From Anthracocystis setariae (taxonomy: Eukaryota; Basidiomycota; Ustilaginomycetes; Ustilaginales; Ustilaginaceae): DNA of 64,000 nucleotides. The DNA is taken from the NCBI GenBank assembly GCA_928724745.1, contig CAKMXJ010000039.1, positions 124,001 to 188,000 on the forward strand, given 5' to 3'. The notes beneath the pieces were generated by a model. The model did no database searches and had not been told where the DNA came from. It was given only the letters and a program-made list of their open reading frames with translations. Made by a program: the position numbers and the translations under genes. Shown here piece after piece: positions 32,401 through 42,448 of the stretch. Positions within the stretch are counted from its first letter, which is position 1. Every line of letters starts with the position of its first letter.

Positions 32401-32651
32401 TGCTGTGCGTGGTAGGTTTGGTAGGAAGGGTGAACTTGAGGCAGCGACTGCTGCTGCGACTGGTGCTGGTCATTGTACTGCGAGTATTCTTGGTACTTGG
32501 GATTGTGATGCGATGAAGGCTGCGCCCTAGAGCTGCTCGAGTTCGAGTAGGAGTAGGACGAGCCTGCGTGGGCCGACGATTCAGGCGCTTCTGAGAAGAA
32601 GCCAAAGTCGTCCATGCTCATACTGTAAGACGGCAAGACCGAAATGCCCAT
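29454..32651 (-). CDS. Zn2Cys6 transcription factor, Gln/His-rich
   Basis: This predicted 1065-residue nuclear regulator begins at the ATG at 32651; a second ATG (MSMDDFGFF) follows eleven codons later and is an equally plausible start. The N-terminus is Ser/Gln/His-rich. A Zn(II)2Cys6 cluster at about 122-155 reads CLKCRAIKVKC, then CARC and a last Cys in LFCEF, with the typical basic stretch after it. The middle homology region of fungal regulators covers about 240-640 (for example DACYLYNLFLTQLNP and RTWIQLCLLVLC). The C-terminal 300 residues are Ser/Gly-rich with a polyglutamine run coded by CAG repeats near 29640-29662. Targets are unknown. The upstream non-coding DNA is unusually long. 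Confidence 0.88.
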   Translation of the reverse strand: MGISVLPSYSMSMDDFGFFSEAPESSAHAGSSYSYSNSSSSRAQPSSHHNPKYQEYSQYNDQHQSQQQSLPQVHPSYQTYHAQHQQQHQQQQQHPHRLNTKQGRTDASASVSSVASASTPAKRGSNLACLKCRAIKVKCWKSNPNDPRCARCNRLDLFCEFREHHRGKKLEKVIADENRNVVFSSEMLRRARQHILKCSSYPLNVDLATMIPSETGLDISRPYSNSFTFQEYGGMAATQSSSSMASSVYDDVVRINGCSWTDACYLYNLFLTQLNPIVALLDASLHTVQYTREQSPILFSAILDITSRFFRPDLHPQCQQAAAGVLKLASASNLCSIDHIQALIVSAVWAIPGDAARAKMLTTATAHAYELGLPFCFEAGVAVSSATKPYTPPIPIHLLHSAHQSTILRMQQRTWIQLCLLVLCAGSDAKNTSAHQRTAEPIAPADLPNVRSWYQRNAATMSAYDTRIAYLFDLALTQRSFNRFVDSMPSASSQQQANAPMWMDESELVRQIDALQLQEQESVAAWFNMYGEEFVARYAMDRYSNAEAGFLLLAYRFARAMQLYSVANRSLSQQSTQFAHERGYGHNFDATPASQLEERWSIAATEMAFKVLEAFTNKVLETDSTSTSMLRFSPQYMASACLSAARWLLRDQDASAAQQRTATVERARERVSEIIRLLAQPHFYPDGNRVQTAGEITGQLDYALRSLVGDAAMLVPSQGSTSPKRARSAKDYAMGAPYQSLRDSNGAQERSSENRRQRRRTSSGSLVRIELGSVGSRSAGGMSESAGSDRGAGQWSPYLTGQKWNGGTNSGYVSGSDETTSLSVEANLGEPHWPPSLLGVSATATPATQGGRGTWTPTSQGAMSNTALTSISPPASGSPAMFSVPSSAALPEHLDLGLGVGGPYGYGNAQASSISTPSLPLTITTGGIIAAQSDQGYSSQARSYETAYQSSHFASPAYAQSASAGAASLQRLFNTSSSDLSNSAVTASLASPAHHGQQQQQQQQQAYNPANMSSHTMQFHANTGGSQTQSALPFDAASVAALDASLTVGLSSSSYDAHSINEARQ

Positions 32652-35600
32652 GAAAACAGTACAACAAGTCGAGTTCCGAGTTAGATGATCAGAAACGTAT
32701 GCTGCTTACTCAGAGACCATCGGCGATGGTGCGTGAGATGATGCGAGATGGTCAATACGGATTTGGTAGAGAAGAATGATGGTGGAGGGGGTTACGGCGG
32801 TTAGATTATGTGTTCGGGCCCGAGGGTTTTGAAGGATGGGGAAGAGAGTCAAGACGAGGAGGTGCTAGGCTCGTCCGATGAGGCAATCGATACCAGGAGA
32901 GAAAAAGCTTGATCTTGCATCAAGTGCAAAGGAAGACAAGAGGAGCATGTTTCAGGAATGTCCCGACAAGTTTCGGAAAGGTAGAGTGTGTGCCTAGTCG
33001 CCTGAGCTCCACCGATCTGGGCGAGCCAGGTGATGGTAGCGGAAGCAGTTCTCAGGGATGCTGATCCACCAGGGTAGCGCGCTAAACATGCCAGGTCTGT
33101 TCGCTAGGCTTCAAGTCCGAGCACCAGCATCATGCATGAGGATTCTTCTTACATGAGCGAGGGCGAGAGCGCTTTGGAAAGTGTGGTCAGACTGGGTCTG
33201 CGGAAAAGAAGCGGAGATGCAATGTGGTCGCAACGGTTTGCTGCACAAAGAGTTTAAAGGGGCATATACCGGGATGCGAGAAAGAGGACGTGATAGATAG
33301 ACAATGACATCCAGGTAGGCGGAAGGGTGGATCAGGGCCCGGACTCATGCACGAACGCACCGACGGTTGCGACATGGCTAGACAAACAACACGAGCGGGG
33401 AAGAAGAGCATGGTATGGCTGGACTTCGGAATCGGAGTAGGCACAGTTCCTGCAGAAGGGACGAAGGATGGAACGAGAAATGGCAAGAAGGTACGTTCGG
33501 CCCGTGAGACGTTGAAAGCATCGATGCGTTGCAATTCTCAGATTGGGCGTTGAATTGGCATGACAGCTTGCAGCATTTGTGTCGCCTCAGTCTTGTCATG
33601 ACGTTCTACGCCGCTTCGTCTCGTCTCGTCTCGTCTCGTCTCGTCTCAGCTTAGCTTACGACTCGACAATGATTGTCTTGGAGCGCGACTTGATTCAGCG
33701 TCTCCATGAATCGCATTCACAGCCTCTTCTGTAGCAGAAGATCCCGCTGGCAACCATTTGGCCAACGACAAACGGCGGCAGAGCGGAAGCAGACGAAGAG
33801 CATGGGTCGTGGAGGTTCAACTGCCAGAGCGGTGCTGGCTGAATGGCTGAATGGCTGGATGGCAGTGTGCTCGGAAGCATTCGTCTGTCAGAAACAAGAC
33901 ACCAAAAAAAAAACGGTAGCTCGCCACGGGGTGTCGGCCCGATCGGGGATTAATTGGCCGTATCCCTTTCAGACTCCGATTCCGCCAGGTTTGTACGAGC
34001 CGCAACGTGCGCTTCCCGAACCACCTTCCGAGCAGTCTTGTTGTAGTGTCTCGCAACACATGCACATGCTCTGACCCGAACGAACTTTAGTCCTAAATCA
34101 GCGGGGGCAGGATATGGTGAGAACGAGATATTTCAGAGGTCTACATAAAAGGTCATGGCGGTGTCAGGGCAAGGTGAGCATTTTCCGTAGATTGTTGGAG
34201 GTGTTTCTTTGGCGGAAGTTCAAACATAGCCGATGGCGCGGAATTATCGTCAGCGGGCGAGGCGAGCAAGCCATGGACCATGAACCAAGTGATGGGATGC
34301 ATGAAAGTAAGCGAACCAGCGCATCAAATGTGACCAATTCCCACCACTAGATCCACCGAATCGCCACCGAGACCCTTGGCTCACAATTCACTCGACCCCC
34401 AACCGTCAGCAACAAGGAAATCTCGTGTTGACCAGAAACACTGCGACGCACCCTAGCTGAGATAGGAGATGGAACCATTCGGTCTCTGAGAACGTGGTGG
34501 AGTAAACCATCAACTAGATCGAGGTCGGTGCTTTGCCAGCATTTTGATCCCGATTGGCCTCCTCGCCAACCACGGCTGCTGCACAGTCTAATCGGTACAG
34601 CCTGCGGCGAAAGTCGAGTGCTAGTGATGCCAACATGGTGGCCACAAACAGAATGGTCTCGAGGTCGCATATGGTGCTCTGCATAAGCCGATGATATCAC
34701 TCGCAATGTGGCTCACGTCTGTAGATGTGCACACGGTGGTACACATCACATTAAGCGACAGTACAGTGCTTCTCTGCTGATGAGATTGGGCGGGCTCATG
34801 CCGCATCCAGGAACAGAGCAAACTCGTTGACATGCAGCAGAAGAGTGTAGCACAATAGTACAGCAGCAAGGATTTGCACTTGATTGATGCAACGTTGTAA
34901 AAAAAAAAATCGGGTTGGGTCATCACGAGTCGCTGCGCGGACCGTTGTCGGCCGATGCTTGCAAATTCGCACAACCGACCCGCTTCCAGAGGGCACAAGC
35001 CCAACTCCGCTCAGCGGAATTGACACTGGAAGCTGATGAGTGCGGCGGGTACTTTTTAGCCTCCGTGGTGATTGGCATACATCAAAGCAGATCTTGGTTG
35101 AGCTGGGCAGTGAAAAGTCTCATTGGCTCTGGGGGGCTTGGTCGATGTCCTCTTTTTTTTTTCCTTGTTCTTGTTTGGTGCGAGTTGAAAATCTTGCGAG
35201 GATGTGCATGCTGCCGCGGGCCTCGACAGCCTCGCTTGCACACTGCTTTTATTCTCCGTGCTCAGCGAAGGAGCGTCTTGATTCTACTGCGCTGTTCAGT
35301 ACTCCGATGTGCAGTACAACAGTAGAGATATCGGGAGACCTCCTCCCGAACACCTTGCACACCCTGATTTTCGTCCACGTCATGCGTCGTCCTCATCGAG
35401 GGCACAGGGCTGTGCATAAATTCATCGGACGCTGCTCAACCTCGTGGGCTCAACATGCACAAAGGCTCCGGTTCACACCTTCTCCAGACGACGATGCTTG
35501 TCGCGATGCCAGGCTTTTGGAAGCTCTAGCACAACAAAAACATTACAGCGAGAGGCCATTGCGCTTGTTGAACATCTCGCTTCACGCCAGATCTAAGCAG

Positions 35601-37288
35601 AAACATTCCTCGCTGTGTCTCATTACAGCGAGCATATGAGCTAGCCATCATCATCAGCACACCGTCAGAGATGGTTTTCCTATAGATCGTCTGCTCAAAG
35701 CCCAGGCCCCGGAAACATCTTTCATGCGGGTCTACTGCACGTCGGGAGCACCATACGATATACAGCTATTGCGGCTACACTGTATTGACCCTATCTCTTT
35801 TGGTTCTACCTTTCGAAAGCATTCACAAAGGAGTACAGGACAAGTGCAACACTCTCAATCTGGGACGTTCTGATGCACGTTTTCCTCCAATCTTATATCG
35901 TCGAAAATAGCACCAGTAATGATTGAAGATGTTCACAGAAAGACTTCAAGCTTACCTAAATGTCCGCCAGGGGGACCAAGAGAGGAAAGCTTCCGTTCCG
36001 TTCCTGCGCTGGTTCTTGTTGGACTAGAAAACGAAATTAGCCATGACATTCAGGCCGTTGAGAGCTGACAGTGCCTGGATCTGGGTTGTCGTGGACGACG
36101 AAAGATCAGACGCCCAGGTCACAATCTGACCACCAATTTTTGGCTGCAAGTACTGCATTGCGACCGATGTGGGTGCAGACAGACCACCCTTGGGGCTATC
36201 CAATGGAATTCTTTCGGAGGGCAGTCTCGACGCGGGCTATGCTCGGTGCGGAGCGGACCCATCGCATCTTCCAACCGGGAGGGATGTAGCTTCCTCTTCC
36301 AAAAGGGTTCGCATGGCTTTGAGGTGAGATGATTTGGTGGCTTTCCGTCGACTGAAAGCGCGCCAACGTTGGGCGCGTGTCAAGCCAAATGTCTCGGTCC
36401 AGCTCGGCGTCGATATCGCCGACGAGCGATGAGAAATCCAAAAAGAAAGGGTCCCCCCCCCCCCTCTCACATCTCGGACGCCAAGAAGACAAAGGGCAAT
36501 AAAGGGGGAACGGGCATCGAACTATTGTCACATCGGATCGGACAATGAGCTCTCGATAGACCGTATCCCGAACGCAGTTCGGACTCCGTCTCCCAACGGT
36601 CAACACCACAACTTAGAGCTCCCATCGTCGGTCAAGTGGCTCGTTGCGATGCAGTTCTCGTTGCTCCTTCCTGGATGGCTGCCATTCTTGGAGCGCTGAC
36701 AAGGCTGTGTACTGTATTTCGTTGTCGGGAATAGGAACCATGTCCTCCGGGATTTGCTCTTGCTCTGCATTGCCCTGCTTCGGCCTTCTGGCGGGTCAGC
36801 AAGCAAACTCTCCGAACCCTAACCCACCAAAGCAGTCACCGCACCAGACCCCCCCACCCGTACTTGCATTCTTCCAACACAAACAAGGAAAACACCTCTG
36901 CGGACCTTCAAACTCCCTCTCCGCCTCCCCCTGAGCCTTGATTACTTCCTACAGTAAGCACCCAACCACCCAAAGACGTGTCAACATCGGGCCTAAATTG
37001 GTCTATGCTCACTCCCAAGCACCGGACCGAAACTGTCAGAGTCGCACTCAATGCTCGGACCGCAACTTGGGTGTGCTCCGAATCGCACATCGCTCACGCC
37101 TCATCCACCACCACCCGACTTTGCAGGTACAGTATTCCAGACACCGCCTGCACACATCCGATACCCGGCCCGATGTTGTTCATGCACTCTATCGCACCGA
37201 TTGCATTCTACATCGAATCCCGGAATCTTCCATCGATATCGATCTTGCTTCTACTCCGATGGTCTAGATCTTCACCAGATCAAGCAAG
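32652..37288. other. Very long gene-free stretch, about 4.6 kb
   Basis: No convincing coding region was found. The longest open frame (about 35040-35639, 199 codons) starts at GTG and has no recognisable domain. The stretch holds a TCGTC pentamer array, short A runs (about 33905-33914 and 34899-34908) and a C12 run (36453-36464). It lies upstream of the Zn2Cys6 gene and downstream of the mutase/HbrB gene, so most of it may be an extended promoter or leader, or may contain non-coding RNA. Confidence 0.5.
33616..33645. repeat. (TCGTC)6 pentanucleotide array
   Basis: Six perfect TCGTC units lie in the long spacer upstream of the Zn2Cys6 gene. Confidence 0.9.
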
Positions 37289-40132
37289 TCAACCTTGTGC
37301 GGCCACCACGCCTTGCTCCCCATCTTGATTCGTGTGACTGAAAGCCAGGTTAGTCCTCTGACTGGCAACTGGTGTCATCGTCGATCGCCCCTCCTCGTCT
37401 TCTCCTTCGCCTTGCTTTCCACCGCCCTCGTCGTCCACCACCACAACCAACTTGTCACCTTGTTCAACCGCAGCACTCGTGAATCCCTCCTGGTTTGCTG
37501 GTGTTGACACGGCCGACGATCCAGCAGGAGATCGCAACGAAGTCAGATACTCATCCTCCGTCATATTCGCACCGTACCGGCCGCTAATCAGAGGCGTCGG
37601 ACGTGCCAAGAACGCTCTTTGACCATTCGAACCGACCCCGTCCGTGAACGCCAGAATTGGATTAGCTCCACCTAGACCGTTGTTAGATCCAACTACAGCC
37701 GCTTGAGCCTTGCTGGCATCCGAATCGCCTCCGAGCGGCGTCCCCTGCTTGCGGACCTTCTGCGCCATCCACCCGCGCCGATTGATGCGCTGCGTCGGCG
37801 AGGTCGCACGAGCCTGTCGCTCGCCAGCCCCACGATTGCGTCCGGCAGCAGTGCTCTTGGTCCCCAATCGCAAAGCACGTAGCAGGTTATCCATCGCCTC
37901 CTGAGCCTCATCGTCACCGAGAAGACTTGCAAGCACGCTGATCATCTGCAACAACCTGAGCGAGACCTGCTTTATTCCATCGTCTCCGCCACCGGATGAC
38001 GACGCGTCCTGTGCCGCCGAGAACGCCGGATCGAGCTCCGACAGATGGGCAAAGAGATGAAACAGTCTTTCGTAGATCGGCACTAGCACCTGATCCCTGA
38101 ATAAGAGCAGAAGGATCTTGCGTACATCGATGCGTTGCAAATCCATGCCATTCGCTGCACCGGACAAGATCAAAGCCGCACCGGACGAGGTCACATTGGC
38201 ACTGCCTCCAAACGGACCCGCGCTTCCACCGCCGGACTTGGACGATGCTGCGATGAGACTGCGCAGGGTCGAGTCGGTCTGGAAGGGCAAAAAGCATGCC
38301 TCACAGTACGGCAGTACTTGGCCGAGGAAAAAGGTCCAGATCTCCACCAGCCTTAGCAGAAGCTTTGCGTCGTCCAAGCCCTGAAGCTTTGCGTTGAGCG
38401 TGAGCGTGCCTGTAGCGGTCAACGACATGAGATCCAGCGTGAGCGACTCGATCGCGTGAGCCTGACTGCGGTCGAGCGTCTTGCGGACGTGCAAGCTGAC
38501 CATTTCGTTGAGTTCCTCGATGCTGGTTCGCAGAGCTTCACCATTGAAGAGCGGGAGAACGCGGATGCAGATCATCTGCCATGTGTCCGAGGAACTGCCG
38601 GGAGCGATTGGAAACGTCAGTGCAGCTGGATTCGGCGACGTGGCACCGGCTAGCGTGCAAGGGGTGGCGGGTTGAGAGTAGGTCCCAAAGCTTGTCGATG
38701 AACTGGACTGAGTGCCAGAGGCATTGAGTGCGCTGCCGACCGCTGGCGATCTGTCTAGGATATTCGCGTTTGTGCTGCTCGAGTTGGCGCCAAGACCTGC
38801 CGTAGATCCCGATCGGTCGCCTGCCAGTGCCGCGACGGAACTGGACGTGGGATGAGACGAGGGACCCGTGCCAGTTTGACCGGCTTCCGATCCAGCAAGC
38901 ATGGAAGCAGCACCCGCACGCTCCAGCTCGCGCGCCATCAACCGGGAATCGTAGGACAGCAGGCTCCGAGCAGAAGCTGGGGCTGTTGTCGAGCCCTTTG
39001 AATTTCCGTTTGCCGACGACAAAGCCCCCGCCGCCGGAGTTGTAGGAGCCATGGCGGAGGTGGAGTGAGAATTGGAGCTCGTAGCATTTGATGCGATCGA
39101 GGCAAGTGTGGATGAAGGCGGCAGACCTACTGCAGCTGAAGAATTTGTGGGGCCCGGAGCGGGACTGTTGGCAGATGCAGTCATGGCTGCGCCGCCTCCA
39201 GCGAGATGGGCCACAGCCTTGGCAGCGGAGCTTGCCGAAGACGACGGCAAGGTGAAGCCACGCAGATGGTCAACCTGGTTCTGACAGAGGATGCGGACAT
39301 AGATCGGTCGAGTTGCAGCTTCGGTAGAGGTGGGCGGTACATCTTTCCTCAGCGCATCGGACGGCCCTTCGACAAGTTCAGCTTGGACTTCGCCAAAGTC
39401 GGTAAGATTGGCTCGGGTGCCGGCTGTCGCGCCGACGCCCACAGTGCGGCTAGCGTCGTGCGAGTCACTCAGATGGCCGTCTTCCGCTTGGCCAGGTACC
39501 GCCAGCTCGAGTCGCGACCAGCCAGTGTTTTCGAGTCGAACGCGGTGGTAAGTTGCCTTGGGATCGGGCCAAGGACTGGCGACCGAGTCAAGATGCAGAG
39601 ACATGAAGAATCTCAGAAGCTCTGCTATCGCGATGCCGTGGGCTACGATGCAGATATGGACGACTTGGCCCGTCGACGGCTTGTTGCGCAAAGTCTCGAC
39701 TCGAGGGAGGATGAACTGACGGACCGCCCTTGCTATCCTAGCGTTGACGTCTTGAAGCGATTCGCCGCCTGGGAAGCGAAAGTTGCGAGCATCGTCACCG
39801 GTCGAGCCCGCCATCCATTCGGAGCTGGCGTAGCTTTGACCTTCGGCTTCGCCGAAACTGATCTCTCGGAGTGTTTTGGACTGGACCAATATTGGTGGCG
39901 GGATGGACCGGTTGTATTTGAAGATCTCGTCTGCTGTCATGGCAGCTCGTTTCAAGTCGCTGCAATAGATGGCTGTGAGTGGAACATTGGCGAAAGATTG
40001 ACCGAGAGCGCGTGCTTGGCTGATGCCGTTGGCGGTCAATGGAGTATCTCTAAACCCAGCCCAGATACCCTGCTGGTTGTCTTGCGACTCGCCATGACGG
40101 ACCAGCGTCACGAGGAGGCGATTCAAAGACAT
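37289..40132 (-). CDS. Fusion: histidine phosphatase (PGAM-like) plus HbrB/TORC2 subunit domain
   Basis: A single open frame from the ATG at 40132 gives 947 residues with two unrelated domains. Residues 1 to about 300 form a complete phosphoglycerate-mutase-like histidine phosphatase: the LVRHGES motif (nucleophile His13), SDLKRA, FGEAEGQ, IVAHG (His165) and a terminal YVRILCQNQVDHLRGF segment typical of TIGAR/fructose-2,6-bisphosphatase-like fungal members. About 215 residues of Ser/Ala/Gly-rich linker follow. Residues about 515-700 match the HbrB family (Bit61/PRR5-type subunits of TOR complex 2), with LPLFNGEALRTSIEELN, LTLNAKLQG and FFLGQVLPYCEACFLPFQTD. A charged tail ends the protein; a CTAAC...CAG arrangement near 37342-37354 could be a splice acceptor trimming it. 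Two separate transcripts remain possible, but no stop codon divides the domains. Confidence 0.82.
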   Translation of the reverse strand: MSLNRLLVTLVRHGESQDNQQGIWAGFRDTPLTANGISQARALGQSFANVPLTAIYCSDLKRAAMTADEIFKYNRSIPPPILVQSKTLREISFGEAEGQSYASSEWMAGSTGDDARNFRFPGGESLQDVNARIARAVRQFILPRVETLRNKPSTGQVVHICIVAHGIAIAELLRFFMSLHLDSVASPWPDPKATYHRVRLENTGWSRLELAVPGQAEDGHLSDSHDASRTVGVGATAGTRANLTDFGEVQAELVEGPSDALRKDVPPTSTEAATRPIYVRILCQNQVDHLRGFTLPSSSASSAAKAVAHLAGGGAAMTASANSPAPGPTNSSAAVGLPPSSTLASIASNATSSNSHSTSAMAPTTPAAGALSSANGNSKGSTTAPASARSLLSYDSRLMARELERAGAASMLAGSEAGQTGTGPSSHPTSSSVAALAGDRSGSTAGLGANSSSTNANILDRSPAVGSALNASGTQSSSSTSFGTYSQPATPCTLAGATSPNPAALTFPIAPGSSSDTWQMICIRVLPLFNGEALRTSIEELNEMVSLHVRKTLDRSQAHAIESLTLDLMSLTATGTLTLNAKLQGLDDAKLLLRLVEIWTFFLGQVLPYCEACFLPFQTDSTLRSLIAASSKSGGGSAGPFGGSANVTSSGAALILSGAANGMDLQRIDVRKILLLLFRDQVLVPIYERLFHLFAHLSELDPAFSAAQDASSSGGGDDGIKQVSLRLLQMISVLASLLGDDEAQEAMDNLLRALRLGTKSTAAGRNRGAGERQARATSPTQRINRRGWMAQKVRKQGTPLGGDSDASKAQAAVVGSNNGLGGANPILAFTDGVGSNGQRAFLARPTPLISGRYGANMTEDEYLTSLRSPAGSSAVSTPANQEGFTSAAVEQGDKLVVVVDDEGGGKQGEGEDEEGRSTMTPVASQRTNLAFSHTNQDGEQGVVAAQG

Positions 40133-41620
40133 GGTTAGAGGCGACTGAGTCGTGCGTTTCAAGTCGATGTATTGATGCTCGTTGCCCTTACGAACGGTTC
40201 ACTGAAGGCAAAAACGTTGTGATGCGGTGGAATGATTCGATTCGGCGCCGGGCGATGCCGATGTGGAAGTCGTGATAATCAAAGTGCCCAGAGCAATTTG
40301 ATTGAATGCGCAGAGTTCGAGGCCACCGTCCAGCGGACTAAGGTCGTCTTGTCGAGAGTCAAATATGAAAGCTTTCCGTGTTGGGTAATGCTGTAGCCAG
40401 CTGCTTCAGTTGTAGTTACAAGAACCGTAGCCCATTTCGACAGCTTGGCTGGATCTTGGAGGCCGAAGTGATCTGGCTTGACTTGGCTAGGCTACGCTAC
40501 GACCTACTGACTTGGGTAGAGTCGGGCGGAAATCATCGACGAGAAGGCGGAGGGGCCGATGGTGTGTCGATGAAGCGTGGGAGAAACGCATTATTCAGGG
40601 TCCGTGCTACTTCGGCATTTCAATCACGCACAATCACACCACACACAAACGATTTCACAATTTGGACAGGAAGGGTTCGGCTCAAGCCGTGCAAATCTCT
40701 GTAACCGGCATGCGCGGTACGTGAATGGGAATTGACTTGCTACTGTGCAAGTCGCCTTCGCCACACGTAATGGCTGACACAGCTGGAAAAGGCTTGAAGG
40801 AGCGATCAGCTTTATATCACTCTCTGAATGAACGCAGCGGTCAGCTCGGCGTTTTCCCGCAAGGCAGATCAGACCTTTCTCTGCACATGATTCTTTGAAG
40901 GCAGCAAAAGCTGTAGAGGCTAGAGGCATCAGAGTGACAGACAAGGTGCAAGTGAAAGTAGTATAATCTTCCTCACTTTCATATGAACTGCTTGTCCCAA
41001 ATCGAGGCTCGATCGGCAAAAGCCAAGCCCCGATCATGCTTTCTTTCGAACTTCATTCCGCATTGCGTTCGTCACGACAGAGACCCTGAAATGCCACTTG
41101 CCCGATACGAGCTTCGCTGAAACGCTCGGCGTCAACCGAGTGGCCTCGAGCTGGTGCTGCATCGCTACGACTGGAAAATGGCTCTGCATGCACGCATGCA
41201 TGCCTGCTAGCGTACTGTGCTCTACTGTACTCAGGAGAGCCAATCGCATGCCCAAACATGCCTGATAAAGTGCAGTAACTGGAGTCTCGTTTTCAACGCC
41301 GCGTGCCGTTAGTAGAGTGCATCAGAAGAAAAGATGTCTGTATCTGGTTGTTTCTATCTTTAGAAATCGCCGACTGGTGACCCAAAAGCCAATCACCACC
41401 TCCACATCAATTCGTCGGCACAACTTCCCACGGTGAGGATTTTGCAACAAAGCACTGACTCGCCGGCCGGTGCAGAACTCGAACAAGACTGAAACCTCTT
41501 TCTTCTCCTTGAACTGGACCCTTCGCCATATCCTCCTCCTTGTCTTTCCCATCCCATCTCAGGTTCCACTGATCATCCCACTCTCCCAACCTTACACATC
41601 TCACTCGACCCCCTCTCAAG
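40133..41620. promoter_or_regulatory. Divergent intergenic region, about 1.5 kb
   Basis: This lies between the mutase/HbrB gene and the Ran-like gene, which are transcribed away from each other. No open frame with recognisable content was found. A CATGCATGC-type palindromic tract occurs near 41185-41202 and a pyrimidine-rich leader (about 41490-41620) precedes the Ran-like start. Confidence 0.5.
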
Positions 41621-42448
41621 ATGGCTATGGCAGCTGGCAAGGAATTCAAGGTGGTTCTCGCCGGTCAATTTGGTACCGGCAAGACCTCGTTCGCCACCCG
41701 TGTCAAGTCGGCCAAGGCTGACAAGAAGGAGATCAAGGCTCTCAAGACCACAGAATATCCCGTCACCCTCCAAACTTCGGCAGGTCAGGTCACTCTCAAC
41801 CTGTTTGATACTCAACTTCACGCCAAGGGTGGTCTTCCACAGGACGGCTTTTTCCGTACGGCTGACGCTGCCATCGTTTTCTTCGACCTCACCAGTGAAG
41901 GCAGCTACACCGCCATGGAGGAGTGGTACGATGCTGTCATCAAGGCAAACGGCCGCAAGGGAAGCGAGCCACTTCCTGTCGTCGTTGTTGGTACCAAAGC
42001 GGACGATATCAAGGGCCGAGAACTCAAGCCAGAAAACATCGAGTTCCCCCGCAAAAAGGAGCACTCATACCGCGAAATCTCGGCTCAGGCCAAGTAAATA
42101 TCTGGAATCGAAGAGACAAGATCGCAAACCAATGCAGCTTCACTGACTCTCTGCCCTCCTCTTTCTTCCTCTTTTGTTCCATGTGCGACGCAGCTACGGC
42201 GTCAAGGAGCTGCTCCTCGACGTTTGCAAGGCTTTGCTCGGCGACTCTGTTCAGCTCACTGCCGAGGTGGACCTCGAGAAGGCTTCCATTGACAAGGTGA
42301 GTTTTCAAGCTGTCGTGCACTCGACTTTTCGATTCGATTCTGCCGGACGAGAGCTGACCGAGTCTCTTCCTTGTTTTGTTTTTACCAAAAGATTGACGAG
42401 GAGCAGCTGGAAAAGCTTTACAGCGAGTACGAGAAGGCTTCCAACTAG
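41621..42448 (+). CDS. Divergent Ran-like GTPase (possible pseudo-GTPase), three exons
   Basis: Exons 41621-42093, 42194-42296 and 42392-42448 join in frame (donors GTAAAT and GTGAGT, acceptors CAG and AAG) to give 210 residues, close to the 216 of Ran. The fold is Ran-like: P-loop GQFGTGKTS (15-23), FFRTADAAIVFFDLTS, IEFPRKKEHSYREISAQANY and a helix ending ALLGD. Aligned without gaps to Ran, the switch I Mg-binding Thr is Ala40, the DTAGQ motif is D63-T-Q-L-H67, so Gly and the catalytic Gln are lost, and the NKxD base-recognition motif is TKAD. The acidic Ran C-terminus is replaced by a short Glu/Lys helix. Nucleotide binding may persist through the P-loop, but normal hydrolysis looks unlikely. 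The true nuclear-transport Ran gene is presumably elsewhere. Confidence 0.85.

Noticed and set aside
35040..35639. 199-codon open frame in the long gene-free region
   Set aside because: It starts at GTG, and its composition and lack of any motif give no support as a gene.
36489..36497. ACAAAGGGC, one mismatch from the smut pheromone response element
   Set aside because: It is a single imperfect nine-base match in 64 kb, expected by chance, with no mating-type gene nearby.
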